NCBI GenBank assembly: GCA_017454375.1
Contig: JAFTDB010000005.1
Span: forward strand, 62,001-126,000
Source of the DNA: Acholeplasmatales bacterium
GTDB taxonomy: Bacteria; Bacillota_I; Bacilli_A; Acholeplasmatales; Anaeroplasmataceae
Direction: 5' to 3'
Length of the DNA: 64,000 bases
The notes under the pieces were generated by a model. That model was given only the letters and a program-made list of their open reading frames with translations, did not search any database and was not told the DNA's origin. The position numbers and the translations under genes are program-made. Positions 45,024 through 53,478 of the stretch are shown one piece after another (position 1 is the stretch's first letter; each line of letters opens with the position of its first letter).

Positions 45024-45877
45024 TAAAGATGCAATTTGATCAAAGTAGTGTTGATAAATATATCGAAGAAGTTCAAAAGGAATGCCCAAGTCATAAAATA
45101 ACAGTATTTAACGTAAATGATTTTGCCGAAGCCCTACAACAAGCTAAAAACTGTAAAGGCTGTAAAGGATTAGAATTCTGTAAGAATCCTAATGTAGGCT
45201 TTAGATTTTCTTTTGATAAATATGAGAATTTTGAGCTTACAGAATGTAAATATGCTTCAATTAAAAGATTAGCTGAAAACAGTAATTCATTAATTAAAAC
45301 ATTATATATTCCTGAAAAAATTATGAATGCTACATTCGCAGATTATGAATTATCTTGTGAAAGTAGACAAAAGCTATATAAGAAAACAATTGAATTCATA
45401 CAAGAATTAAAAGAAAGTAAAGAAGTACGTGGTTTTTATTTAACTGGTAGCTTTGGTGTAGGTAAAACCTATACACTAGCTTGTATAGCTAATGAATTAG
45501 CTAGAAATGGTGTAAAATCATTACTTATCTATTTCCCTGACTTAGTAATTGATTTGAAGGATTCTATTGGTACATCTAGGTTTCAAGATTTAATGAATAT
45601 GTTAAAATCTATAGATGTATTAATGATTGATGATTTAGGTAGCGAAAACATGACTCCATGGCTTCGTGATGAAGTATTAGGACCTATTTTAAATTATAGA
45701 TTATTAGAAAATAAGCCTGTATTTATATCATCAAACCTAAATTATAATGAATTAAAGGCTCATTTAGCTATCGATAAGAATCCTGCCAGCAACACAAAAG
45801 CTGAGAGATTAGTATCTAGATTACAAGGTTTAGTAAAGAGTCTTGATATGAGTGATAGTAAAAACTATCGAAAATAA
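45020..45877 (+). CDS. dnaI: Helicase loader DnaI
   Basis: DnaI is the AAA+ ATPase that loads the replicative helicase. An N-terminal zinc-binding region has NCKGCKGLEFCKN; the AAA+ part has the Walker A GSFGVGKT, Walker B VLMIDDLGSE and the sensor region ISSNLNYNEL. The length of 285 residues is near that of Bacillus DnaI. The start overlaps the dnaB stop (ATGA). A T-box leader follows. Confidence 0.92.
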   Translation: MIKMQFDQSSVDKYIEEVQKECPSHKITVFNVNDFAEALQQAKNCKGCKGLEFCKNPNVGFRFSFDKYENFELTECKYASIKRLAENSNSLIKTLYIPEKIMNATFADYELSCESRQKLYKKTIEFIQELKESKEVRGFYLTGSFGVGKTYTLACIANELARNGVKSLLIYFPDLVIDLKDSIGTSRFQDLMNMLKSIDVLMIDDLGSENMTPWLRDEVLGPILNYRLLENKPVFISSNLNYNELKAHLAIDKNPASNTKAERLVSRLQGLVKSLDMSDSKNYRK

Positions 45878-45906
45878 TTGAAAAATACTAAACATTATTA
45901 TATAAT
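45878..45906 (+). promoter_or_regulatory. thrS: Sigma-A promoter of the thrS T-box leader
   Basis: TTGAAA (45878-45883) and TATAAT (45901-45906) are 17 bases apart, right after the dnaI stop and before the T-box. Confidence 0.8.
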
Positions 45907-45912
45907 AATGGA

Positions 45913-46124
45913 AATTTATGATTGAGGACGAGATTCTTAGTTGTGTTTTTTAGAGATTATGCGGTTGGTGAAAGCATAAATTCAGACTAATGAGTTACTA
46001 CCTCATAGAGAGTTTAATAGACTACGTATACCTGCGTTAAAGGCTTTGAGAGTTAGATGATAATCTAAAATTAAGGTGGTACCGCGGTTTATTCGTCCTT
46101 TGTATTATGCAAAGGACTTTTTTT
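45913..46124 (+). ncRNA. T-box leader controlling thrS
   Basis: The leader has the conserved Stem I apical element GGTTGGTGAAAGC, a candidate threonine specifier (ACT at 45997-45999 or ACC at 46000-46002), the T-box sequence AAGGTGGTACCGCGG (about 46073-46087) and a terminator GTCCTTTG / CAAAGGAC with seven T (46095-46124). Uncharged tRNA-Thr binding should stabilise the antiterminator and allow thrS transcription. Both candidate specifiers read threonine, in agreement with the gene downstream. Confidence 0.95.
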
Positions 46125-46145
46125 ATTATTTAGGAGGATTTAAAA

Positions 46146-48071
46146 ATGATTAAAGTAACATTACCTGATGGAAGCATTAAAGAAGTTGAAAAAGATTCAT
46201 TAGCTATTGGTCTTGCTAAAGAATTATCTCCATCACTTGCTAAAAAGGCTATTGTAGCTAAAATTGATGGTGTTTTAGTAGATTTAAAGACACCAATTGA
46301 AAAAGACTGTAAGGTTGAATTCATTACTCCAGAAAACAAGGAAGAATCATTTGAGGTATTAAACCACTCATGTGCTCACTTACTTGCTCAAGCAATGAAG
46401 AGATTATATCCAAATACTAAATTTGGTGTAGGTCCAGCCATTGAAGAAGGATTCTATTATGACTTTGGTGTAGATACACCTATCGCTGTTGAGGATCTAC
46501 CAAAGATTGAAGAAGAAATGAAGAAGATTGTAAAAGAAAACATTTCTATCAATCATTACACATTATCTAAAGCAGAAGCTAAGAAGAAATTCGCTTCAGA
46601 TAAATATAAATGCGAATTAATTGACGCTGTAGAGGGTAGCGATGTAGTTGGTATCTATGAACAAGCTGATTATGCAGATGTTTGTAGAGGCCCACACGTA
46701 ATCTCAACTGGCGTATTAAAGAACTTCAAATTATTAAGTGTAGCTGGTGCATACTGGAGAGGTGACTCTAAAAATGACGTTATGACTCGTATTTATGGTA
46801 CTTGCTGGGCTACAAAGGAAGAATTAGATGAATATCTACAAGTTCTAGAAGAAAGAAAAGCTAGAGATCATAGAAAATTAGGTAAGGAATTAGGTATTTT
46901 CATGTTTGATGAGCTAGTAGGTAGAGGTCTACCTATGTGGTTACCTAATGGCTTTATCGTAAGAAGAAAATTACAAGATTATATCATGGATAAGGAAATT
47001 GATTTAGGATATAAGCATGTAATGACTCCAGCAATTGGTAATGTTGAATTATATAAAACATCTGGTCACTGGGCACATTACAAGGATGATATGTTCCCTA
47101 AGATGGATGTAGATGATGAATCATATGTATTAAGACCAATGAACTGTCCACATCATATGGTAATGTATCGTTCTACATTACACTCATACAGAGAATTACC
47201 TCTTCGTATCGCTGAAATTGCAGCCGACTTTAGATTTGAAGCTTCTGGTGCATTAACTGGTATCGAAAGAACAAGAGCATTCTATCAAAATGACTCTCAC
47301 ATTTTCTGTACTCCATCACAAATTGGTGATGTATTTAAAGAAGTAACTAAGCTAATTCTAGACGTATATCATGATTTTGGCTTCCAAAACTATAAATTCC
47401 GTTTATCTCTACGTGACCCTAACGATGTAGAAAAGTATTTCGGAAACGATGAGCTATGGGAAAAGTCTGAAAGACAACTTCGTGAAGTATTAAATGAGCT
47501 TGGTGTAGATTATTATGAAGCAATTGGTGAAGCTGCATTCTATGGTCCAAAGCTAGATGTACAAGTTAGATCTGCAATTGGCCATGACGTAACTTTATCA
47601 ACTATCCAACTTGATTATCAATTACCTGAAAGATTTGAACTAGAATATATCGATGAAAAAGGTCAAAAAGCAAGACCAGTAGTAATCCATAGAGCTATTT
47701 TAGGCTCAATGGACAGATTTGTTGCCTTCTTACTAGAAGAAACAAAAGGTATCTTCCCAGTATGGCTAGCTCCAGTTCAAGTTAAATTAATTCCAGTAAA
47801 TCTTGAATTCCATAAAGAATTCACTGATGAATTACTTGCTAAATTCAAGAAAGCTAGAATTAGAGCTGAAGTAGATTATAGAGATGAAAAGCTAGGATAC
47901 AAGATTAGAGAAGCTCAAATGAAGAAGATTCCATATCAACTTGTTATCGGTGATAATGAGGTTAAAAATGGAACTATCACATACCGTAAGTATGGTGAGC
48001 AAGCTCAAACTACAGTATCTGTAGAAGAATTCATTGAAATGATTTTAAAACAAAATAACGAATTAAAATAG
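46146..48071 (+). CDS. thrS: Threonyl-tRNA synthetase
   Basis: The 641-residue enzyme has an N-terminal TGS domain, the editing domain with NHSCAHLLAQAM, and a class II core with RPMNCPHHMVMYRS, the TRAFYQNDSHIF region and a C-terminal anticodon-binding domain. Editing and zinc-binding residues look intact. AGGAGG precedes the start. Expression is set by the T-box upstream. Confidence 0.97.
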   Translation: MIKVTLPDGSIKEVEKDSLAIGLAKELSPSLAKKAIVAKIDGVLVDLKTPIEKDCKVEFITPENKEESFEVLNHSCAHLLAQAMKRLYPNTKFGVGPAIEEGFYYDFGVDTPIAVEDLPKIEEEMKKIVKENISINHYTLSKAEAKKKFASDKYKCELIDAVEGSDVVGIYEQADYADVCRGPHVISTGVLKNFKLLSVAGAYWRGDSKNDVMTRIYGTCWATKEELDEYLQVLEERKARDHRKLGKELGIFMFDELVGRGLPMWLPNGFIVRRKLQDYIMDKEIDLGYKHVMTPAIGNVELYKTSGHWAHYKDDMFPKMDVDDESYVLRPMNCPHHMVMYRSTLHSYRELPLRIAEIAADFRFEASGALTGIERTRAFYQNDSHIFCTPSQIGDVFKEVTKLILDVYHDFGFQNYKFRLSLRDPNDVEKYFGNDELWEKSERQLREVLNELGVDYYEAIGEAAFYGPKLDVQVRSAIGHDVTLSTIQLDYQLPERFELEYIDEKGQKARPVVIHRAILGSMDRFVAFLLEETKGIFPVWLAPVQVKLIPVNLEFHKEFTDELLAKFKKARIRAEVDYRDEKLGYKIREAQMKKIPYQLVIGDNEVKNGTITYRKYGEQAQTTVSVEEFIEMILKQNNELK

Positions 48072-48080
48072 GATATTATT

Positions 48081-49616
48081 ATGGGAATTTTAGATGTTGA
48101 AAATTTAAAATTTAAATATGCTAATGAAGAACTATTCAATTCAGTGAATTTTAGAGTCTTACCACATGACCATATTGTCATTGTAGGTGACAATGGAGCT
48201 GGTAAATCTACTTTTATGAATCTAATATCTAAGAATTTAATTCCAGATAGTGGTACCATAGAATGGGAAAATAACGTCACTTATTCATATTTAGATCAAC
48301 ATCTAAAGGTAAATACTGATATATCAATATATGATTATTTAATTCAATCATTTAAAGATTTATTTGATAAAGAAAAGAAAATGAATGAATATTACAAGAT
48401 GTTAGAGACTTGTGATAGTAATTTATATGATAAGTATCTATCTTATGCATCTGATATAAATGATTACTTAGAAGAACACAATTTCTATCAAATTGATTCC
48501 ACATTAGGTAATGTAATCTCTGGTTTAGGCTTAAAGGAATATGATTTAAGTACTAAATTATCGATTCTTTCTGGTGGTAGTAGAGCTAAGGTTTATTTAG
48601 CTAAGCTACTACTAGATTCACCTGATGTACTTTTGATGGATGAACCAACAAACTTCTTAGATGAAGCTCATGTAAGGTTTTTAGCATCTTATTTAAAGAA
48701 TTATAAGAAGCAATTTGTCGTAATTTCGCATGATGAAGGCTTTATCCGTGAAATTGCCGAAGTTGTCTATAATTTAGATAATAAGGAACTTGTAAGATAT
48801 AACATGGATTATGAGCATTATCTTGTTGAAAAGGAATTTAGAGCAAGAGATTACGCTAATGCCTATAAAAAACAACAAGAATATGTTAAGCGTACTCAGG
48901 ATTTCATCAATAAGAATATCGTAAGAGCGACAACTACTAAGCGTGCTCAATCTAGAAGAAAGGCTTTAGAAAAGCTTAGCTTACTAGCTAAACCTAAAAA
49001 TCATGAGCCAATGAATGTTAAATTCCCATTCTCTAGAGATTTAGGCGATGAAGTATTAAAGCTTGAAGACCTATCTGTAGGATATGGAGATAAGGTAGTA
49101 TTATCTAATTTAGAGCTACTACTTAAAAAGAATCAAAAAATAGCTATCTTAGGCCATAATGGTGTAGGTAAAACTACTATCTTAAAAACTATTATGGGTA
49201 TCATAGAGCCACTTGAGGGCTCGTATAAGTGGAATCCATCAGCTGATATTAATTATTTTTCACAAGAAGAATCATATCCAGCTATAAATGCGATAAATTA
49301 TTTACGTGGATTCTATCATATGAAAACAGATCAGGAGCTACGTACAGCCCTAGCTCAAACTAATATAAAGGGTGATTTGGCAACTAAACCAATGACACTT
49401 TTATCTGGTGGGGAGCAAACTAAGGTTAGACTGGCTTTAATGATGATGAAAAAATCTAATATCTTAGTATTAGATGAAATAACAAATCATCTAGATATGG
49501 CATCTAAGGCAGAGCTATGGGAGGCAATAGATCAGTTCCCAGGATCTGTAATAATCGTATCCCATGAAGATGATTTTTATGAAGGATTAGTCGATTTTGT
49601 ACTTAATTTTGAATAA
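48081..49616 (+). CDS. ABC-F family ATPase
   Basis: Two ABC ATPase domains are in one chain without membrane helices. The first has GDNGAGKST, LSGGSRAKV and LLMDEPTNFLDEAH; the second GHNGVGKTT, LSGGEQTKV and LVLDEITNHLDMAS. The linker (ARDYANAYKKQQEYVKRTQD) is short and charged, as in ABC-F proteins acting on the ribosome. Some ABC-F proteins give ribosome-protection antibiotic resistance and others (YbiT/YkpA, EttA) are housekeeping translation factors; the subtype is not certain. It is ten bases after thrS. Confidence 0.88.
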   Translation: MGILDVENLKFKYANEELFNSVNFRVLPHDHIVIVGDNGAGKSTFMNLISKNLIPDSGTIEWENNVTYSYLDQHLKVNTDISIYDYLIQSFKDLFDKEKKMNEYYKMLETCDSNLYDKYLSYASDINDYLEEHNFYQIDSTLGNVISGLGLKEYDLSTKLSILSGGSRAKVYLAKLLLDSPDVLLMDEPTNFLDEAHVRFLASYLKNYKKQFVVISHDEGFIREIAEVVYNLDNKELVRYNMDYEHYLVEKEFRARDYANAYKKQQEYVKRTQDFINKNIVRATTTKRAQSRRKALEKLSLLAKPKNHEPMNVKFPFSRDLGDEVLKLEDLSVGYGDKVVLSNLELLLKKNQKIAILGHNGVGKTTILKTIMGIIEPLEGSYKWNPSADINYFSQEESYPAINAINYLRGFYHMKTDQELRTALAQTNIKGDLATKPMTLLSGGEQTKVRLALMMMKKSNILVLDEITNHLDMASKAELWEAIDQFPGSVIIVSHEDDFYEGLVDFVLNFE

Positions 49617-49650
49617 AATGAAGATATTTTCTTCATTTTTTCTTTTTTAT
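49615..49650 (+). terminator. Rho-independent terminator after the ABC-F gene
   Basis: AAAATGAAGA / TCTTCATTTT with a five-base loop is followed by a T-rich tract. The stem overlaps the stop codon. Confidence 0.82.
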
Positions 49651-49671
49651 AGAATAAAAATATTCTATAAT
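49648..49671 (+). promoter_or_regulatory. Perfect inverted repeat over the -10 box of the CDF gene (candidate metal-regulator operator)
   Basis: TATAGAATA (49648-49656), AAAA, and TATTCTATA (49661-49669) form a perfect 9-bp inverted repeat. The -10 box TATAAT (49666-49671) overlaps the right arm. It lies 19 bases before the cation efflux gene, so a metal-sensing repressor is a reasonable guess. The sequence has two G/C per arm pair, less prone to chance than pure A/T. Confidence 0.55.
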
Positions 49672-49689
49672 GAAGTGAGGTGACAAAAT

Positions 49690-50796
49690 ATGGACCGTAC
49701 AAAGAAAATTGTAAAAGTAAGTATAATTGGTATTTTAGGAAACATTATCCTAGTAGGCTTTAAAGCATTTATAGGTTTTTTAGCTGGTAGTGTATCCATT
49801 ATTTTAGATGCTGTAAACAACTTAACTGATGCCTTATCATCAGTTGTCACAATAGTTGGTACTAAATTAGCTTCAAAAAAGCCTGATAAGAAGCATCCAT
49901 ATGGCTATGGAAGAATAGAATATATTACATCCCTTATAATTGGCGTAATTATCATTGCGGCAGGTGTCAGTGCCATCACCTCATCTGTAGATAAGATAAT
50001 CCATCCTACACAGCCTGACTATAGCGTAGTAACAATCGTTATTATCTCAGTAGCTATTGTAGCGAAGATTATTTTAGGTATTTATTTTCAAAAACAAGGT
50101 AAGAATCTAAATTCAGAATCCTTAGTTGCTTCAGGTAAGGATGCGATGTTTGATGCGATTGTATCTACATCTACCCTAATTGCGGTAATTATTGGTTTAA
50201 TCTGGAAAGATGTTAACATTGAAGGCTATATTGGCATATTAATCAGTGTCTTTATCCTAAAGGCTGGCGCTGAGGTGCTTTTAGAGACACTTAGCGGCTT
50301 AATTGGTAAAAGAATCGATGATGATCTAGCAAATGCCTTAAAAGCCAAAATAGAGGCCTTTCCTGAGGTTTTAGGCGTATACGATCTAACACTTCATAAT
50401 TATGGACCTGAAAAGCTAATCGGTTCAGTCCATATCGAAGTAAAGGATGATATGACTGCCCATGATATTCATATCCTAACTAGAAAGATTTCTGGAGATA
50501 TATTCCAAGAATTCGGTATTATTATTACTGTAGGTATCTACGCAAATAATACCCTAGATGAAGAAGCAAAGGATATTAAAGAGTATCTAATATCTTTAAT
50601 TGAAGCTAGAAAAGAAATATTAAGCTACCATGGCTTTTATATTGATAAGGATCTAATGATTATTACAATCGATGTAATATTTGATCTAAGCACAAAGAAT
50701 ATCTCAGAGATTAAAAATGAAATAGTAGAAAAAATGAAAGAAAAATACTCAAATTACTATTTTGACATTGTTTTAGATACAGATTTCGCAAATTAA
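49690..50796 (+). CDS. Cation diffusion facilitator (CDF) metal transporter
   Basis: The 368-residue protein has about six membrane helices and a cytoplasmic C-terminal domain. Helix 2 contains DAVNNLTDALSS (Asp40, Asn44, Asp47 are candidate metal ligands) and helix 5 is preceded by SGKDAMFDAIVS. KKHPYGYGRIEYI is the CDF loop signature. The family exports divalent metals by proton exchange; the Asn-x-x-Asp pattern is more like Mn/Fe-type members than the Zn-type HxxxD, but this does not settle the substrate. AAGTGAGGTG precedes the start. Confidence 0.9.
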   Translation: MDRTKKIVKVSIIGILGNIILVGFKAFIGFLAGSVSIILDAVNNLTDALSSVVTIVGTKLASKKPDKKHPYGYGRIEYITSLIIGVIIIAAGVSAITSSVDKIIHPTQPDYSVVTIVIISVAIVAKIILGIYFQKQGKNLNSESLVASGKDAMFDAIVSTSTLIAVIIGLIWKDVNIEGYIGILISVFILKAGAEVLLETLSGLIGKRIDDDLANALKAKIEAFPEVLGVYDLTLHNYGPEKLIGSVHIEVKDDMTAHDIHILTRKISGDIFQEFGIIITVGIYANNTLDEEAKDIKEYLISLIEARKEILSYHGFYIDKDLMIITIDVIFDLSTKNISEIKNEIVEKMKEKYSNYYFDIVLDTDFAN

Positions 50797-50807
50797 ACAT
50801 ATTTATA

Positions 50808-50836
50808 TTGAAAAAATGAGTATATTTTAGTATAAT
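50808..50836 (+). promoter_or_regulatory. Sigma-A promoter of the S24/S26-like gene
   Basis: TTGAAA (50808-50813) and TATAAT (50831-50836) are 17 bases apart, 28 bases before the start codon. Confidence 0.8.
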
Positions 50837-50864
50837 ATTAAGCCCGTGTGAAAAGAGGAAACCT

Positions 50865-51617
50865 ATGAAAGTATTAGAAGTACATGAATATGAATTAACT
50901 GATTCTCAGGTCGCAAGATTAGAATCAAACCATATCTGTTCTGTTAAGGTGCTTGATGATATCAATGCCCCAATTATTAAACGTAACGATATAGTTCATT
51001 TCATAATGTCTGAAAAAATTAATACTAGAGATTTTATAATTTATCGTAACTATGATAAATTTTTTATACGTAGAATCCTTAAAATCACTAATAAAGGTGT
51101 TTATGTAGCGGGAGATAACGAAAAGAAGTATCATTTGATCTCTAAAAACGATATTAAGGCTAGAGCCGTAGGTAGAGAGCATAATACGCATTATTTAAGC
51201 TTTACTTTAAAGCATAGACGTAGATTATATACATTCACTAAAACTAGAATCAGTTATTTAAGGATCAAAAATAGAATAACTGATTACGATGAAGAGATGA
51301 ATGAAATTACTTTAAAGCACCTAAAGGCTAACCTAAATAATAATTATAAAGAAGAAAAGGTTAGTAAGAAGGATTTAAAGAAATTAGACGATTTGGATAT
51401 GTTTATTGACCCAAATACCTATGTAATAGGCCAAGAAACACAGCCAAAAGAGACAAATGATGATGTTTATAGCAATTTAGATGATAATGGAGAAATTGTT
51501 TTACCTTCAATTGAAGAGGATATCGCTAAATACGATAAGATGAAGGAAGAGCTTGAAAAAGAAGATGATTATCCAAATTTTGAGACCTTCTCATCATCTG
51601 CATATGAAGAAAAATAA
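50865..51617 (+). CDS. Cytoplasmic protein with S24/S26 (LexA/signal-peptidase-like) fold features
   Basis: Residues about 25-100 resemble the beta-rich core of S24/S26 peptidases: KRNDIVHF, then FFIRRILKITNKGVYVAGDN and DIKARAVGR correspond to GDxVxF, xxKRVxGxxGD and the closing strand. I find no SM(A/K)PT-type Ser motif and no membrane helix, so catalysis is doubtful. The C-terminal 100 residues are charged and low in complexity (many Lys, Glu, Asp). Function not known. It is a single gene with its own promoter and AGAGGA site. Confidence 0.45.
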   Translation: MKVLEVHEYELTDSQVARLESNHICSVKVLDDINAPIIKRNDIVHFIMSEKINTRDFIIYRNYDKFFIRRILKITNKGVYVAGDNEKKYHLISKNDIKARAVGREHNTHYLSFTLKHRRRLYTFTKTRISYLRIKNRITDYDEEMNEITLKHLKANLNNNYKEEKVSKKDLKKLDDLDMFIDPNTYVIGQETQPKETNDDVYSNLDDNGEIVLPSIEEDIAKYDKMKEELEKEDDYPNFETFSSSAYEEK

Positions 51618-51633
51618 TTTCAATTGCTATCTC

Positions 51634-51716
51634 GTTTTAAATACTAGATATCATAAATGGTTTAAATAGTATTTGAAATATAAATAACTAATAATCTAGT
51701 TTTGAATATTAGTTAT
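51634..51716 (+). promoter_or_regulatory. Two tandem hairpins in the leader of the nucleoside kinase gene
   Basis: The first inverted repeat is AAATACTA (51639-51646) with TAGTATTT (51667-51674), extendable through G-U pairs; the second is ATAACTAATA (51684-51693) with TATTAGTTAT (51707-51716). Neither has a strong T tract, though GTTTT follows the second. They may be weak termination for the upstream gene, a regulatory leader, or operator sites. No known riboswitch class is recognised. Confidence 0.4.
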
Positions 51717-51796
51717 GTTTTGAAATTGATTTAATGGCTAGTTAAAAAGTCTTTTCTGGCTATTATATAAACATATTAAAAAAGAGGAGGAAAAAT

Positions 51797-53443
51797 ATGA
51801 AGTTAGTTATTAATGGTAAACCTATGACAATAAGTGAACCAAAAAGAATTATCGATTTAATCGATAATAAAGACTTTAAATACATGGCAGCTAACGTAAA
51901 TAACCGTTGTAGAGAATTAAATTACATCGTTAAAGATGATGCTGATATCGAGCTTTTAGGCCTTGATTCATCAATCGTTACTAATATTTATCAAGCTACA
52001 TTACGTTACGTTGTTGTTATGGCAATCAAAAACCTATATCCAAAGGCTAGAGTTTGCTTCAGTTACAGTGTTTCTCGTTCAATTTTCGCTTCAATTTCTA
52101 ATTTAGGTCATGCATTCTTACAAAAGAATCTAGACGAAATTGATGCTGAATTAAAGAGAATTATTGCTGCAGACTATCCTATCACTAGATATAGCGTACC
52201 AAAAGAAGAGGCAATTGAATATTATAAGTCAATTGGCTTAATGGATAAGGTAAGAATTTTAAAATATAGACCAGAGGATACAGTACATTTCTATGAATGT
52301 AATGGCTATAAGAACTATATGTTCGGTTATATGCTTCCATCTACAGGATATCTTCTAGATTATAAGCTAAGCTTATATTCTCCAGGCTTCTTAATTTCTT
52401 ATCCAAGAAGTGAATGCGGTGGAAAAATCCCTGAATTCGTAGATGAAAAGGTATTTAGAGCAACTCTAAAGGAAGCTAATATCTGGACTAATACAATTAA
52501 GGCTGGTTATATCGCACAAATGAATGAAATCATTGAAAGTGGTAATGCCCTTGAATTCATCAACACTTGTGAGGCTAAACATAACCGTCAACTTGCAGAG
52601 CTTGGACATCAGATTTATGAAAATAAGGATGAAATCAAGCTTATTTGCGTTGCTGGACCATCTTCAAGTGGTAAAACAACATTTACAAATCGCTTAAGAA
52701 TTGAATTAAAGAGTAGAGGTATCGAGCCTCTAATGATCAGTATGGATAATTTCTATCTATCTGCTGATGAAGCACCAAAGGATGAATTTGGTAATCCAGA
52801 CTTAGAACATATCGAAGCACTTGATTTAAAGCTATTCGATGAGGTTATTTTCAAATTAATTCAAGGTGAAGAGGTTAGATTACCATACTTTGACTTTGAA
52901 AAGAAGGCTAGAGAATTCACAGAGCCTGTTAAGTTACATGACCATCAACCTATCCTAATTGAAGGTATTCATGGCTTAAATGACAGAATCTGTCCATCTA
53001 TCCCTCAAGAAAATAAGTTTAAGATCTTCATTGCACCACTTTCTCAATATAGCATTGATGATCATAACCCAATTTCAATTTCTGAACTTAGATTAATCAG
53101 ACGTATCGTACGTGATTATCAATTCAGAGGAACTGGCTGTGAAAAGACACTTGAAATGTGGCAATCAGTTAGAAATGGTGAATTCAAGTGGATTTATCCA
53201 TATCAAAACAATGCTGATTTCGTATACAATAGTGAATTAACTTATGAGTTATGCGTTATGAAGAAGCATGCCCTACCTTTACTTGAACAAGTAAAGAGTG
53301 ATTCACCTAACTTCATTGCGGCTAACCGTCTAATTAAGTTTTTAAAATACTTCGAGACTATAACTGATAAATGGGTTCCATGTAATTCGATTTTAAGAGA
53401 GTTTATCGGCGGCTCTATATTCTATACCACTGATAAGATTTAA
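51797..53443 (+). CDS. Nucleoside (uridine-type) kinase with N-terminal TGS and synthetase-like editing domains
   Basis: The 548-residue protein has an N-terminal TGS-like part, a middle part resembling the threonyl-tRNA synthetase second domain, and a C-terminal uridine-kinase-type P-loop domain (AGPSSSGKTTFTNRL, SMDNFYLSADEAP, LIEGIHGLN). This fused form is known in Bacillota as a nucleoside kinase; uridine or cytidine is the expected substrate. The synthetase-like part is unlikely to charge tRNA because the class II core is absent. AGAGGAGG precedes the start. Confidence 0.85.
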   Translation: MKLVINGKPMTISEPKRIIDLIDNKDFKYMAANVNNRCRELNYIVKDDADIELLGLDSSIVTNIYQATLRYVVVMAIKNLYPKARVCFSYSVSRSIFASISNLGHAFLQKNLDEIDAELKRIIAADYPITRYSVPKEEAIEYYKSIGLMDKVRILKYRPEDTVHFYECNGYKNYMFGYMLPSTGYLLDYKLSLYSPGFLISYPRSECGGKIPEFVDEKVFRATLKEANIWTNTIKAGYIAQMNEIIESGNALEFINTCEAKHNRQLAELGHQIYENKDEIKLICVAGPSSSGKTTFTNRLRIELKSRGIEPLMISMDNFYLSADEAPKDEFGNPDLEHIEALDLKLFDEVIFKLIQGEEVRLPYFDFEKKAREFTEPVKLHDHQPILIEGIHGLNDRICPSIPQENKFKIFIAPLSQYSIDDHNPISISELRLIRRIVRDYQFRGTGCEKTLEMWQSVRNGEFKWIYPYQNNADFVYNSELTYELCVMKKHALPLLEQVKSDSPNFIAANRLIKFLKYFETITDKWVPCNSILREFIGGSIFYTTDKI

Positions 53444-53478
53444 ATCGAAAATACAGGGAAATTTAGAGGTTATTTTGA

